A DNA stretch of 64,000 nucleotides from Megaleporinus macrocephalus (lineage: Eukaryota > Chordata > Actinopteri > Characiformes > Anostomidae), in NCBI GenBank assembly GCA_021613375.1, contig CM038720.1, positions 18,060,715 through 18,124,714 of the forward strand. Reading direction: 5' to 3'. The notes below the pieces were generated by a model. It did not search any database and was not told the origin of the DNA. It saw nothing but the letters and a program-made list of their open reading frames with translations. The position numbers and the translations under genes were made by a program. Below, piece by piece: positions 1-12,589 of the stretch. Within the stretch, counting starts at the first letter, position 1. Each line of letters opens with the position of its first letter.

Positions 1-339
1 GCTTCATTCTTACAGTTCATCCGCTGATCTACACAGCTTCAAAGGTCAGATATTGAACGTGGTTATCTATGATTTACAGAAGAATACAACTAAAGGTCAT
101 GCGTGGTTGGAAAGGGAGCAAAATGTCCTACGATCGTGTACAGTTATGAAGTCAGTTATTTTTTTATAGTGCCCTAAATTGTGTCTCCCCAGACCTCATG
201 GACAAAGCATCTCAGTGAGGCTGCCTAGGGTGCAGATACAAATCACTTGTTGATGTACATTCCTTTCTCCTGTGGTTTCATTCACGACAATATTAGCAAG
301 TGCAACTACTATTTTTACTACTACTACTCTTAATAATTA
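1..339. other. Non-coding, no gene seen
   Basis: AT-rich sequence with no protein-like ORF and no recognisable RNA. A short simple-sequence stretch of ACT and AAT triplets occupies about 305-350. Nothing else is identified. Confidence 0.5.
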
Positions 340-559
340 TAATAATCATTTTCATCATTATCTTTACTATAGAATAGAGCAATTTTCAAACCAAGGGCAG
401 CTCAAAGTGCTGTACAGACAATTGGCGTAATTGTATAAGTACTAATAGGTCTTAGACAGATTAAATAAATAAATGAGTACAAAGAAGATGTAGAGTTTTA
501 ATACAATTGACGAATTCTTAGTTTTTTATTAAAAGTGTGAAGGCAGAATAACTAAAGGG

Positions 560-905
560 CTCTTTCCATATGTTCCATATAATCAGTATCTGCAAAGCTA
601 AGATCAGGAGTTGGGACATAAACAGAGAGACAGTCTGTGATGTAAAATGGTTCTAGATTATTAAGAGCTTTATAGACTAGTAACAGAACATTAAAATCTA
701 TTCTAAAAGATGCAGATAGACAGTGTAGTTCTTTTAAAACAGGTGTTGGAGTATGAGTATAGGGGAGAGATTGTTTTCTACGGACCCCAGTAAGAAGACC
801 ATTACTGTAATCAACTTCGCTTGTAATGAGTATGTAAATAAGTCCTTTGCATTACGCTGAGACGGAAAAGGCAGAACTTCAACAATATTTCTCAAATGAC
901 TTTGT
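560..905 (-). mobile_element. L2-type LINE relic, 3' end of reverse transcriptase ORF
   Basis: Translation of the minus strand gives segments of the C-terminal part of a non-LTR (L2/CR1-like) ORF2. The clearest block, at about 640-740, reads LHCLSASFRIDF and then VLLLVYKALNNLEPFYI, the usual 'LHWLPV..RI.FK.LLL.YKALN...P.YI' signature downstream of the reverse transcriptase domain. Higher up the window (785-860) come segments resembling the 'FLSQRDAE.LIHAF..S.LDYCN.L' region, in shifted frames. The expected LQ..QNAAARL segment between them is missing. The copy is therefore 5'-truncated, internally deleted and frameshifted, and cannot be active. Flanking sequence at 340-520 (CAAAGTGCTGTACAGAC and nearby) may belong to a second fish repeat. 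LINE identity is fairly sure; the exact clade is inferred. Confidence 0.7.
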
Positions 906-1599
906 TTACTTGTAGAATAGTGCAGAGCTCAAAGTCCATACCCAGCTTAAGACCACACGCAACTTAAGGTTTGGTCTGAACTGAGTTTTAGTACCAAGAT
1001 TAGTCGGCATTGACACGACTTTAACCTCTAGTGGACAGTAAATACTAACACATGCTATTATTTTTCTATTGAAAGTTTTATGCTATTTTACTGATACTGT
1101 AAAATGTCTTGTACTTAATGGCCAACTTGACTGAAAAAAAAGGAATAAATGAAGAGGGATCTATTCCTGTGCACAGTCCTCTACCTTGGTATGAAAATGC
1201 TGTATGTATATAAACACATTGTCGAATAGGTAGGTCAGGCCTGCCTTAGTGACAGCAAGAAAGATATTGCTTACGGTGCCAAATAGGTCAGGACAGCCAC
1301 TATTTCCAAAGTGGGCTCCACTTGACACAGTAAAATATGATGTGAACATTCTGTGATCATTTTTATCTAAATGATAAGAGAACACATAAGATCTGCTATT
1401 GTAAATGCACATAGGAAATAATTCCAACAGTTACAGAGCAAAAGAAACTCACAGGCCCACCAAGAAATGTGCCATTGCACCTGTATTGTTTTGTGAATCA
1501 GCGCTTTAATATTCAATGGCATATTAGTTTTCCATTATTAAATCCCCGCACTACTAAGATGAATTTCAGTAAAAGCAGTTCATGTTAATCTCAGAGTTG
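906..1599. other. Non-coding, no gene seen
   Basis: Single-copy-looking sequence. The short minus-strand ORF at 1161-1427 has no recognisable motif, no low-complexity bias and no splice context that would support a gene. Confidence 0.4.
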
Positions 1600-2060
1600 T
1601 TTCTTTTTCAGGTCCAAGAAAAAGCAGGAAGAAATAACTGTGTTGTGTAGATACTGAGCATCGGGGCAGAATTTTCCGCCACAGTTGTTGGAGCCTCCTT
1701 TTGTCTAGTTGCTAGCTCACGAAGAAAGCTGAATGGGAAGTTATGTCATAAAGCAAAACGGCGGGCTTGAGCCATCCCGCAGGCCAGCACTCAGCACTTT
1801 TACGGGATTTCAGGTCATCCCAAGGAAGGGATTGCCTATTGTCCCTGAGTGCTCTTAAACTGCAGCGTTGATCCGTGCGAATCATTCTCGCTGCAGGAAA
1901 AGAAAATATTGTGACTGGCAACGCAGATACACAGATCATCTTGCATGCAGCAGCTGCTTTCCCAAAAACTGCAGCATTCAACCTGTCGTGTAGCAGCATA
2001 ATTAACTCTGTCTTGCCTGGTGAAATTTTTGTTGTCCCCTTTAGGTAGTTTTAAAGCAAT
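1600..2060. other. Candidate conserved non-coding element
   Basis: The base composition is more balanced than in the AT-rich flanks, there are no repeat signatures, and overlapping short ORFs lie in several frames without protein character. It contains CATAATTAACTC and CTCGCTGCAGG-type stretches. This compositional contrast is how fish enhancers often look by eye, but conservation cannot be tested here. It could equally be ordinary unique sequence. Confidence 0.25.
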
Positions 2061-2333
2061 CAATTAAAATAGCTCACACATCACCAGGACTATTACAAAC
2101 ATATAACAGGACTAGTGTGTATACTTACCCTATGTCCAATAAAAGGTTTGCTGTTTGTGACTTCATTCAGAGGTTGGTTGGTGCCAGAGGAGGTGAGACA
2201 GCAAAAAACTAACCTGACAAAATGGCCATGTCAGTATAGCCAGTATGGTTTACCTGTTTTGGCTTGTTAATCATGGCGAGGCTGATTGTATAAAACAGCA
2301 CATGGGAGGTTATATGGTTACCTAGCTTAGATG

Positions 2334-2352
2334 AGCCTGTGTGTGTGTGTGA
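2334..2352. repeat. (GT)n microsatellite
   Basis: Short uninterrupted GT dinucleotide run. Confidence 0.8.
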
Positions 2353-2888
2353 CTGTCTGTACAGCCTTGCAGGTTCCAGATGGGTAAACATGACAGGCTG
2401 AGCTATAGTCTGTCAGCAAGGCTGAATGCCAGAGATTAAAGGACCAATAGATTCACTGTAGCAAAGACTGTAACATCACAATAGTAAATAATTCAGATAT
2501 AAGTTGTATGTATCAACATTTATTAAAAGAAGAAGAGCACTTGAACTTACCTGTGTGTGTATGTGCAATGTGTCCAAGGCAAAGTCCAGATCTACTTACG
2601 CTACCCCATTGTATCGGCTCTACTAGTATATAATCCAGCATGTTTTACATTAGGGCCTGTATTCTGAAAATCAGTTCTTCCATGCCTTGATTTTAAAAAT
2701 AATTGATAAATAAGGTATTAATTGTTAATGTTTCAAACAGTTCACTTCCTTTTTCATATTGTCTGTGTATGGAAACTACAGTAAGTTGCAACATTTTTTG
2801 TGATGTCAATCAGCCATAGCAATGAAACACTCACTGTTCATTTTATCAACTGCACTTACCATATACGATCACTTTGTAGTTTTGTAAT

Positions 2889-2961
2889 TAGAGGCTATAG
2901 TCCATCTGCTTCTCTGTATACTTTATTGCCCTGTTCTTCAGTGGTCAGGACCCACCCGCCC
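2889..2961. mobile_element. Fragment of an otophysan dispersed repeat
   Basis: The stretch reads like the start of a repeat I recall as common in catfish and characin genomes (TAGTCCATCTGCTTCTC ... CTGTTCTTCAGTGGTCAGG). A longer, diverged copy of the same family lies at about 6915-7115, sharing the words CTGTATC/ACTTTGTTACC, TGTTCTTCAG and GGACCC. No coding capacity is seen. Family membership rests on memory and on the internal comparison. Confidence 0.55.
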
Positions 2962-3189
2962 ACTCACATTTGAATGTGTATAGAATGTTTCCAGTAACTT
3001 ACAGGACAGGCCAAAACATTCTTTATATTTAATGTAAGTAAAGGGGTTTTGGAGCATTTCTATTAATTAAGTCATCATAAAACTTTCACAGGACATGAAG
3101 CACAGCTGATGTAACTGATTTAGAAAATTGATAAGCGACAAAATTTAAGTTTTTTTGTGCATATCAATAACATGATATTGTTTATGTAT

Positions 3190-3345
3190 TGCAGTGGAAT
3201 ACAATACTGAATGTGTTATTAAGTACATTACTGAATGTGTTACTAAATAATTACTGAATGCATTACAAATACATAAAAAAACTAATAATAACTAAACGTA
3301 TTACAAAATGGATTACTACATTTATTACGGTATTCATTAGTAATA
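3190..3345. repeat. Degenerate tandem repeat (TTACTGAATGTG-like)
   Basis: Words such as ACTGAATGTGTTA, ACTGAATGCATTAC and TATTACAAA recur irregularly over about 150 bases, suggesting an old, decayed short tandem repeat in AT-rich sequence. Confidence 0.4.
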
Positions 3346-3849
3346 GTCTAGTCTTACTCAAAACATGAATAAATAACAAATCATTGCTGAATAATTATTC
3401 AGTGCATAGCGGGCACGGAGGACTGAAAATTATGAAACTGTGGTGATATCCCAGAAATTTAATTGTCCAGTCCAGTCAGGGCCAAACGGAAACCAAAAAT
3501 AAACACATTGTCCAGTCCGGTCCAGCTCATACCCACCGTCTTATCTCACATGTGCAAGCACACAGTCGTCTGTATTTCATATTCAGTTACACTTTGATTA
3601 AACCTCCAGAGAGCCAAATATTACCTGCATTCAGCCATTATCTCATCATTTAAGTGATTTAAATTGACTGAATATTACTGTTGATGCTGTGCACACCCAG
3701 CATTCCCGTGTTAATATTCAGTTATTCATATCACTTAATAAACATTGATTTTTTTTCCTGCTGACATGAATATTTTTCAGATGTTCAGCTCATCTTGAGG
3801 CCCTGGATTGGCATAATTTTAATATTTATTTATCATAAGCAAATGCAAT

Positions 3850-4250
3850 TATAGGTCAAGATGGAACTGCCCAGACATCTGTACATGGCGGACTTTGCTG
3901 GAATTTGAATTTGACATACGCCTGCATCTGCAGCAGTAATTGAAAAAGCCCAGGCCACTTGGCTCTCTGTAACATGCACCGAGATTTCACTGCAACAGAG
4001 TCAGTTATCGATTCAGGCCTGCGGAACAGGAAATCCTCTCCGCAAAAAGTCTCGACATTTGGGAAAATGCAAAAGATAATCCGGTTCGACAGAAATCTGA
4101 GTGACTTTCTTTGAGGTTCCGCTCGTCTCCTGAAAAAGCTCTCCAAATATTTAATCTTAAATATTTGTCATGCGCAAGATTGTTTGGCACAATGCCTCGC
4201 ATTATCAGATGTCACTTGAAAGAAGACGCACCAGGATAAGCTTCTCCATT
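3850..4250. other. Candidate conserved non-coding element
   Basis: Balanced composition between AT-rich flanks. Short minus-strand ORFs of 65 and 96 codons overlap in different frames, so neither is convincing. No repeat family is recognised. It is offered as possible regulatory sequence only. Confidence 0.25.
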
Positions 4251-4636
4251 TCTTTAATCTTTCTAATTCATTCCGTCCTCACGGGTTCCATGTTTAATCA
4301 AGCAAATCTTGATTATTGTTAGTGCATTCTGGGCTTAATCAATTTTCCTTTCCTACAGATGACTGATTATAACTGCTAAAGTCAGGAAGAATGAATGCTT
4401 TCTATCAGCACATGTTGCTTTTCTCTTCTGCCTGTTTCTGATTAAATAAGGGTGAAAGCAACATTTTCCCCACTATTTTAACATAGAAGGCCTCAATGTA
4501 GAACATAGGTTAAAGTTTGAAAAGGTGTCGTTCACTCCACTGTGAATGGATTGTTTTTTTTTCGGATTTAGATATGTGTCTAAATTGGCCTACAGTAGTT
4601 TAGGGCCACCCAATAACATTTAAGTGTGAGGCACAA

Positions 4637-5152
4637 TTAGGCCTGGGTATCGAAATTTTAAATCCTTATCGACTGAGTAATGTGTAAAATGATGCAGTAT
4701 TCCAAACAACACAGGGCATCATATCACCAGAAAAATGCACCTCCTCCTTCTTCACGCCTTACCAGTCAAGTAGAAACATCAGCATTAATCTTCATCCCTT
4801 TACTCTTCAAGAGCGTCTCCAGTGGTGAAAAGAACTTAACTTTTGTGCTTCTGTTCATATCACTTCTTTTGTTTTCTTCTGAGTGTGGTTCATTATCTGT
4901 GTGTCCTTAAATGATCTAACCAGGAGCAGCACCTTCAACAAGAAGTTCTTCATCCTCTTATGTTGGACTGATTCCACTCAACGCTATAGTGACTCACTAT
5001 GTCCTCATATTCTGTTAATTCAAATTATTTTTTTTATTCATTTATGCAATTCATAAAAAACTCACATTTAAGTAACCACTCTTACTTTCGGTATAAATAC
5101 TAAAAAATCTATATTGGTTTTGGCATCAAACTTCATTTTTCCAGCCCTAGAC
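4637..5152. mobile_element. Possible non-autonomous hAT-like element
   Basis: The left edge reads TTAGGCCTGGGTATCGAAA. The right edge, read on the opposite strand, is CTAGGGCTGGAAAAATGA. The two ends are imperfect inverted repeats of the 'TAGG.CTGG' type often seen in fish hAT-derived elements. I do not see a convincing 8-bp target duplication and there is no transposase ORF; the 76-codon ORF inside is probably chance. Confidence 0.3.
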
Positions 5153-6150
5153 AACACAAGACAACAGAGCCGAGGTTTTTTACATATATGAATCATTTTA
5201 CCAAACATATTCAAAGTCAGAGTTCAAAGCAAATTTTAGTTACATTATTTTATCAAAACAATTGACCGAATTTTCATTTTGTCACTACCAAAATAATCAA
5301 CCAAACCAAAATTCATGTTTAAGTAGTTTCGGTAATTATAGTTTTAGTTTTAAACAGTTACACACACAATTATCACATTTTATAATAAAACACAAAGAAG
5401 TTTATTATATCTAACTTCTCACCGTGTGACCATGAGGGTGACCACTAAAATGCAAAACAAATGCAAATGTGCATCTAACAATGCACAACCCATATCTATG
5501 TTTCAACAGCAGACAAGTGAGATTAGTTTCTCAAATGACTGTCCACTCTGATATTTGCAGGTGGTCAGATCTGATTTGTGTGTCCAGATATAACCAACCT
5601 ATCTGCATGGGTTACACCCACCAAATCCCCCCTCTGGATTTTACATTCTTGTTGTTTTGTTACGTTGCAAGGGGTGCAAAAGACAATTTCATGCAGTCAT
5701 GCACATCTGTAAATATCAACCTTTATACAATCTGGCCAAAAATCAGGACAGCATTGTTTATATATTTTTTTACTTTAATTTGTGGCTAAAACTGTGCATG
5801 TAATGCTATTGTGTGCATCCAAATGTAACTATTAACTAAAATTACTCTTCTATCTTCTCCTTCCTTTTACTATGCATTTACAAACAGAAGTGGCTTTAAG
5901 AAAGAATGAATACTGGAGTTCATGTACTAGAGGTGAGTGATATATTCTATAAAGACAAAATTACACACTTCTTAATCATTCAGGTGTTTCATTCAGTTCT
6001 ATTGCCACGGATGTATAAAATCAAGCACCTAGGTATGCAGTCTGCCTTTACAAGCGTTTGTGAAAGAATGATTCATCGAAAGAGTTCACTGAATTCCAGC
6101 ATGATACTGTAATAGAATACCACCATTGCAACAAGCCAGTTTGTGAGATT
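5153..6150. other. Non-coding, no gene seen
   Basis: AT-rich sequence with isolated ORFs of 60-106 codons that show no domain, signal or compositional evidence of being real. Confidence 0.4.
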
Positions 6151-6154
6151 TCTT

Positions 6155-6915
6155 CCCTTGTAGATATTCCACCAGCTGTGGGTGGTATTATAAAAAAAGT
6201 GGTTTGAAGAGTACTTTATGGTATGGGTGTCCACGGCAGAGCATCACCAAGCAAAATACTAAGTGTGGAGTAATATAAAGTGCCAACACAACTCTGGAAC
6301 AGTGGAAACGTGTTTTGTGGAGTGTTCTGTGTCTGGCATTCTGATGGTCAAGTCTGGGTTTTCCCAATCCCAGGAAAACGTTACCTGCCTGAATGCATTG
6401 CGCTGATTGTAAAGTTTGGTGGAAAGTTTTTTGGATAATGCTAAAGGGTTGTTTTTCGGGGGTCAGTCTAGACCCCATAGTTCCAGTGAAGGAAATCCAA
6501 ATGCTTTAGCATACTAAGACATCTTGAACAATTGTATGCTTCCAACTTTGTGAGAACAGTTTGGGGAAGGCCCTGTTCTGTTTCAGCATGACTGATGACT
6601 GTGTCCCAGTGCACAAAGCAATGTCCATAAAGGCTGGTTGGGTGAGTTTGGTGTGACTGGCCCGCACAAAGCCCTGACCTCGACCCCATTGAACACCATT
6701 GAGATGAACTAGAGCAGAGAGGGTGAGCCAGGCCCTCTCGTCCAGCATCAGTGCCTAACCTTACAAATATTCTGGATAAACGAGCACAAATCCCCACACT
6801 CCGAAATCTTGTAGAAGACCTAGGCTGAAGAGTGGAAGCTGTAATAGCTGCAAAGGAAGGACCAGAAAGACTAGCTCCATAATTATGTCTAGTGATTTAG
6901 AAGGGGATGTACAGG
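6155..6915 (+). pseudogene. Tc1-like transposase pseudogene (Tc1/mariner)
   Basis: Forward-strand sequence follows a widespread fish Tc1 transposase through several frameshifts. Recognisable parts in order are a remnant of the N-terminal helix-turn-helix region (about 6160-6215), GQVWVFPIPGKRYLPECI and VKFGG (6345-6425), PTL.EQFG.G..LFQHD (6540-6590), PAQSPDL.PIE-type sequence at about 6660-6700, and the C-terminal V.DL...VEAVIAAK (6800-6860). The segment that normally carries the first catalytic aspartate (SDES) is deleted near 6315-6330. Stops directly follow the second aspartate, and the tryptophan after NPIEH is a stop. No terminal inverted repeats are evident. Transposase would bind its own ends and cut by a DDE mechanism, but this copy is dead. 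Confidence 0.8.
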
Positions 6916-7115
6916 TACAGACTGTACTTAGTCTGTATCTCTGCGTACTTTGTTACCATGTTCTTCAGGACCCCGACAAAACTACCAGAAAGAAGGTATT
7001 ATTTGGGTGGTGGATCATTCTCAGCACTTCAGTGACACTGTCATGGAGGTGGCATGTTAGTGTATATTATGCTTGTGCAAGTAGATCAGACTCAGCAGTG
7101 CTGCTGGACACTGGG
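6916..7115. mobile_element. Otophysan dispersed repeat, longer copy
   Basis: It contains the words TATTATTTGGGTGGTGGATC, ATTCTCAGCACTTCAGTGAC and GATCAGACTCAGCAGTGCTG, which I recall from a non-coding repeat family abundant in catfish and characin genomes. A shorter piece is at 2889-2961. It directly abuts the Tc1-like relic, so one may have inserted next to or into the other. Confidence 0.6.
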
Positions 7116-7289
7116 TACAAGAACGTGAACCTAATGAAGTGTTTATTCTATCGGAATATTTTGTTCAAGTCTGAGTACACCATTGTTGTTGTATTTTTAC
7201 TATACACAATGTATCATAAAAACTCATTTGGAGCTTTTTTTTTCAAAGCCTATCTGAATGTATCTGTGCTTTTTATATATATACGCACA

Positions 7290-7475
7290 ATACGATACCA
7301 GACATTGACCACAGAGGAATTTGACCTCCGCATTTAACCCTGTTGAGCAGACTGAGCACACATGCCCTGAGCGGTGGGCAGCCTTATCCACTGGGGGCTT
7401 TTGGGGGTTAGGCACACTCCTTAATCCCCAGTCCATGGCTGCCCCACCTCCAGCCCATGACCGTCCCATATATCA
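7290..7475. mobile_element. Dispersed repeat sharing TTGACCTCCGCATTTAACCC
   Basis: It shares TTTGACCTCCGCATTTAACC, then GTGGGCAGC..TATCCA-type sequence, with a second copy at 40205-40350. This family is familiar from ostariophysan genomes and is non-coding. The overlapping 81- and 150-codon ORFs here run through repeat sequence and are not genes. Confidence 0.6.
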
Positions 7476-8265
7476 GGATTCTGTATCATGATGCATATGG
7501 TTTGTTAAATTACATTGTGATGTAAATGATGATTTACACATTAAGTATCTGCTGATATGGAGATATGGAAAAGAGTTCATGTTTAACTTCCTATGATTGT
7601 TGTATTATGTATATATTTTCAAAATCATTCTGATTGACTTCATGCAATTATATTTTGATGTGCGGCCCACAAAGAATACGTAGCTAATACTGTGCCAGGC
7701 ATGATCAATTGGTCAAGACTGCATATCAAATTAGCATTGTATAATATTCATACAAAATATATCAGTGTTCCTGAAATAATTATGATCTTCACAGCATCAT
7801 GCAGAGGAGACTGTGGTAGATGCTGACAGGACTGTATTATATGAACTGATGTAAAAAATGTATTCTTATGGCCACATCGCCACCTTGTGTTGCAAGTAAG
7901 AAGTGCCGGGGAGAATATCTTACGTGTGATGCATTTCTACAAAAGAGTGTATTGCAACTTGAGCATCGTGAAAATTAGTCAATGATAAATTGGGTAGCCC
8001 AACTGCAGAACAAGCTTACAGTTATTTATTCACAATTCGATTTGAGTCTTTAAAGGCCTGAAGCATATTTCCATGTACATAGTGTTGGTGGGCGATATAC
8101 ACGTAAGTCTTAAGCACCTAAGCACATTGTTTAAAACCACTGATCTTGGGAGAAAGTGTGTTTTTCACATGTAAAAATGTCATATAGAATTAGAATCTAA
8201 TCAAATATTCAAACATAGCAAAGAATAACATTCTAATTAAAAGAAGGTGGTGATATCCTGTAAGC
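7476..8265. other. Non-coding, no gene seen
   Basis: AT-rich sequence without a recognisable feature. Confidence 0.4.
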
Positions 8266-8269
8266 TACA

Positions 8270-8620
8270 ATCCTAGAATGCAATAATTGTTATCATGTGA
8301 TAATTATTTAAACCTACATTTAACTAAAAAGAGCACAAAGACATCATATACATATTTTTTAAAAAATGGACTATTATGGATTTGACGCCAGTCACAAAAA
8401 AGGTGGGGCAGGTTAAACAAAAGTTGTGTTGTGGTGAAAAAATGAAACTCTTGATGGAACATCTCACAACTAATAAGGTAAATTCATAGGAGGTCAGTAA
8501 TGTGATAGAATATAAACAAGCATCCCATGGGGGCGGAGTCTTTCAGAGGTACAGACGGCAAGGGGCTCACCACTGTCTCGGCAAACAGTGCAACAATTCA
8601 AGTCTACAATGTGCACCTAT
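8270..8620. mobile_element. Dispersed DNA-transposon-like repeat
   Basis: Successive landmarks match a fish repeat I recall: ATTTAAACCTACATTTAACT, GATTTGACGCCAG, AAAAGGTGGGGCAGG, GGAACATCTCACAAC, GGAGGTCAGTAATGTGAT, GGGGCGGAGTCTTTCAGAGG and CAGTGCAACAATTCAAG. The order is conserved and the sequence is diverged. It has no ORF. The class (DNA transposon versus other) is uncertain. Confidence 0.55.
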
Positions 8621-9499
8621 GTGGTAAGTGAAGCTGATGAAATGGTCACTTAGTGCAGGTTTAACTACACTGTGATGTACGTGATGATGATAATGAGGAT
8701 TTTGTATATTACCCACCATGTAGTATTGTTACAGTAGAGTTCATATGGAGATATGAGTGTTGTATTATCCAGTGAGTGTAAATATGTAAAGGGATGATTC
8801 CAACAGTCTGAGAAAACATTAAGAAATCAGCTTTTTGTAAATAAACAACACAAAGTTTAAACATTTCAAAAATAAGAGAAAATATTTAAATTCTACAGAT
8901 TTGACATTTGACCACGTTAGGAGTTTTTCTACAAAAAGACCAGATTTTTCTTGAGATTAATCTCCTCTATTGAAGCTTGTGTCCAGACGACTCTCACACA
9001 AGCCTGTTATTAAAGCACAAGCAGAACAAATCAAACTCTAAAATGTCTGAAATTCATATATACATATTTCAGCGATTTGTCTTGTCACTGAATTTGTCAT
9101 TTTTAATAATATAATTTTTAATTAAAAACACTGCAGAAAAGTATTGCAGTATTGTCAGACACTTAGGCCCCAGGTATGTATGTATTTAGCTGGTTAAGCT
9201 AACATTTACCGCTAGAGGGAGAACCAGACACATTATTTCAAATCCAGAAATTCCAGAATTAAACGTAGTTTCTTTTGTATGTTAAATTTCTTTTAACACT
9301 CAAAGGAAATATTTAAGGTAGAATATTTAAGTAGAAATATTTAAGGTACTGCCTAAAAGTCTACACTTGCCAAAGATGATTACCTTTATGAAGGTATATC
9401 AATAATGTTGAGTCAATATGCTCAGAGCAGCGTATATGGGAGCAGTAGCGCTTTCACAGTGCTGTAATCTTCACTGTAGAACTGTGCATATTTATCTAC

Positions 9500-9690
9500 T
9501 CAGTATTTACATTTACTATGACTCTTACTGAGATCCTCATGAATCATTTGCAAATATTAACTGTGCGCTCCTCTGGCTGCACTCGCGTGTGACTGGAGCT
9601 AATTTAATTCAGGCTGCTCAGGTGTTCCAGCCAACCTGATCTTCTGCCAGGTTCATCAAAATGCAACAAATGTCGCAGCACTTTTTCTCT
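9500..9690. promoter_or_regulatory. Candidate enhancer-like non-coding element
   Basis: It contains ATGAATCATTTGCAAATATT, which includes an octamer-like ATTTGCAAAT (POU-type core), then GAGCTAATTTAATTC with a homeodomain-like core, in a segment of balanced composition. Motif presence alone is weak evidence. Confidence 0.3.
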
Positions 9691-9699
9691 TTTTTAAAA

Positions 9700-12580
9700 A
9701 TGTCATGAGTATTGGAAGATACATAAGATGTTTTAGCATGTAACTATGGCCGAGGCAGATTGAAAACGTTCTTTATTTATTTCATTCCATTGTGGATCTC
9801 TATAGGATCCTCCATACAGCTCCCCATATACATAATTTGATTATATGAGTTCTGAATACAATAGCTTTAGAATTCTGAGTTGAACATCGATTCTGACATC
9901 TTGCACTTTCCCACCAATATTGGCATGTAAGGAAAACAACGAGAGGTTCAAGGTTCAAGAGCCTCCGTATACGTGGAGGTAAACACGGTTAGCGCATTTC
10001 CTTCGCCTGTTTCAGCTGATGTTAGCTAACATTAGCTTCACTTGCTAAGTTCGGTGGTTCAAGTTATGTTAAGCTGACGTAGTTGAATTACAAAGATTTA
10101 TAGTGTCGTATAAGTGTGAGTTCGACTTTGATACAATTTTACAACAATAACTGCCTCTATATTTTAGTTTATCTGGTTACAAGGCTGTTGTGAATAATGT
10201 TGGTTATTTAGCTACATATTGTTTACACTCAGGATGAGCTGTGGTTGTGGTTTGCATGTGATGCATGTGGTTTGACTAAAAGTCTTAGGACTGAGTGATG
10301 TGGTGGCGTATTTTGCTACGTTACAGGCTCTTTCAAATTCAAATTCTGAAATGTCATTAGAATCTGAAGAAGCAGCGCTGGAAAATTCACAGTCCCTGTC
10401 AGTCATAATGCTGTTTAACCACGGCATTGTTCACGGTTTTCCATCAGTGACGTCACACGGTATCAATTTAATTAAAATCGTCTATTTAAAGCTAATTAAG
10501 CATGCACATTTGATTTTAAGTCATTCTTTATATATTTCCAGTATACAACAAAAAAAAAAGTGAAATTACCAGGGGTGTCCATAGTGGTGCTTAAACATAC
10601 CATACTGCTTTTCGCTTTGGGTTGAAGAAAACCTGCAGGAAATTAACACAAAGCTAATAAGAAGTATGAAACAAGTAATTACTGTAGGTGATTTAAATAT
10701 TATGCCTCACACAAACGATATCTGATCTTACATTTCACAAAATGAAAAAAATTAACGTTCTGCTTCAGTGAGACTAAAACTCTGATACTGAAACACAGAG
10801 AAACAAGTAATCTTTGTAGATTAAACATGCAGCTCAGCATGCAAATATGACATAACAGCTTTTCCTTAATTGTTAAACATATGTTGCTCAAACGATCAAA
10901 AAGATCAACCCAGCATTATCAAAATTTTTAAAGTAATACAAATGAACAAAGGTCAGTCTAAAAACGCTGCTGAGCATGATGTGTGTTCTGTGTGCTAACA
11001 GGCTCTACTGGATAATATGTGTTCATGTTGGTGGGCCGCGTTTGGACAGTGATGATAGTAATTTGTGGACGCTTCCCAATCAGCTGTCAGCGCAGCAGCT
11101 CACAGAGGTCAGTGTGAACTATGAGTTTAAAAAGGCTTTAATTTCACAGGAAAACTAAGAGGGAGCTGATCATCTCAGCTACATGCAGTGAAGATCTCCA
11201 AATATTTACATTCACCAATCGTTCATCTCTTTTTACATTAGTTAAGGTTGGATCAGTTAAGCATTCAACTCTGGCAAATAAAAGGATTGATTTATATTTA
11301 GTGAAACTGTAGAACTTTACAGAGGTGCAAACAAGAATAAAGAGTTTCATGCCAAATCAAGTCAGTTAAAATGCTGCAGATCTCAGTTCTACTAATAAAA
11401 ATAAATTAAGAATTAAGAACTTCATGGTTCACGTGACATATTTTTTGACATATTGAAATATTTCAGTCAAAGATGAAGTGTATGTGTTTGAATGTAATCC
11501 TGTTTGTTATCACAGTGTCTTTATAATGTACTGCAATCTGATTATTGTATTAATTGCTTTAACTGTAACAGAAAACAGTTAAATTCTTCTGTATTCTGAT
11601 TACATGAATTAGAGACTCAACTCTGGGAGTGCTGGCTTGGTAGGCCTCAGAAGCAGAAGGCTCCGGTAAGAGAGCAGGGCTCAGAGAGATCTTTAGTCAA
11701 CAGGTCTTTAATGATTACTTTGGCAGTACATAGCATAGAGCAGAGGGGGATATAGGCTCAGCCATCCATATATGTGTAGGTCTGGGCATGTGTGTGTGTG
11801 TGGCTGTAAACACAAAGGAAAAGCAAAACTGCGTTTATAACTTGTTTCCATCACTACTTAAGTCTAGGAAACCAACTACAGGAGAGCATTAATCCACTAA
11901 CATGATACATTTATAACCTCACAAACTACTTAAGCAATTAACTGATACACTCTAGTCCCACTGGATAAACACAAATACACAGCAGTTGTTCATGTAAACC
12001 CAAACTGCTTATTGGCATAAACATTGCTAGTATGAACATATCCAACAGTAGCATTTAGCGTAGTGCTAACAAATGAATTCGCTATCCCATAGTCACCATT
12101 TTAACACAACTACAAAATATATTGCTCAGTAGAGAACTAGAATCAATATTAAACTAACTTTGCTCAAATGGACGCACACCAATTAAGAATTTCAGTCAAG
12201 GTGCCACCAAACGAGACAACAGCTCTATCTCAGCTCTGCTTACTGCACAAAAAACGATAGGAAAAAATGGCAGAAGAAAAACTAAGCTAAGCAGTGCTAA
12301 GCATTCACTAGGTTGGAATTAGTGGACATTACTGGACATTCCAGGAACCACAGCTTTCTGAATAGCCTAAAGAATAGATTAATGAAGACTTTCCTACATT
12401 ACATATAGCGCTGTTACACGTATTCTGTGACTACCCATCCCAAGATTTAGAACATTCATTGTGAAGAATGTGCTGCGATGAAAACTGACCGCAGTTGTTG
12501 TGCTACAGGCAGATGGAGACATAGTCACAGGAATTACACACTCCTTCATTCAAATTCAGTCCAGCTCTAATCCAGATCCT
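9700..12580. other. Non-coding stretch, no gene recognised
   Basis: This is mostly AT-rich. The opposed ORFs at 10212-10427 (minus, rich in S, D and E) and 10300-10563 (plus) overlap each other. The minus one, with SSAASSDSNDISEFEFE, has an acidic/serine character sometimes seen at the start of transposon proteins, but it ends after 71 codons without a domain I recognise. A short GT run lies at about 11792-11803. The rest shows nothing. Confidence 0.4.
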
Positions 12581-12589
12581 GCCCTCCTT

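Noticed and set aside
6885..7337. 150-codon forward ORF
   Set aside because: It spans the end of a Tc1-like relic and two dispersed repeats, so the frame is fortuitous.
10212..10563. Opposed ORFs with an acidic, serine-rich minus-strand product
   Set aside because: Only 71 codons, overlapping another ORF on the opposite strand, with no domain; left as unassigned sequence.
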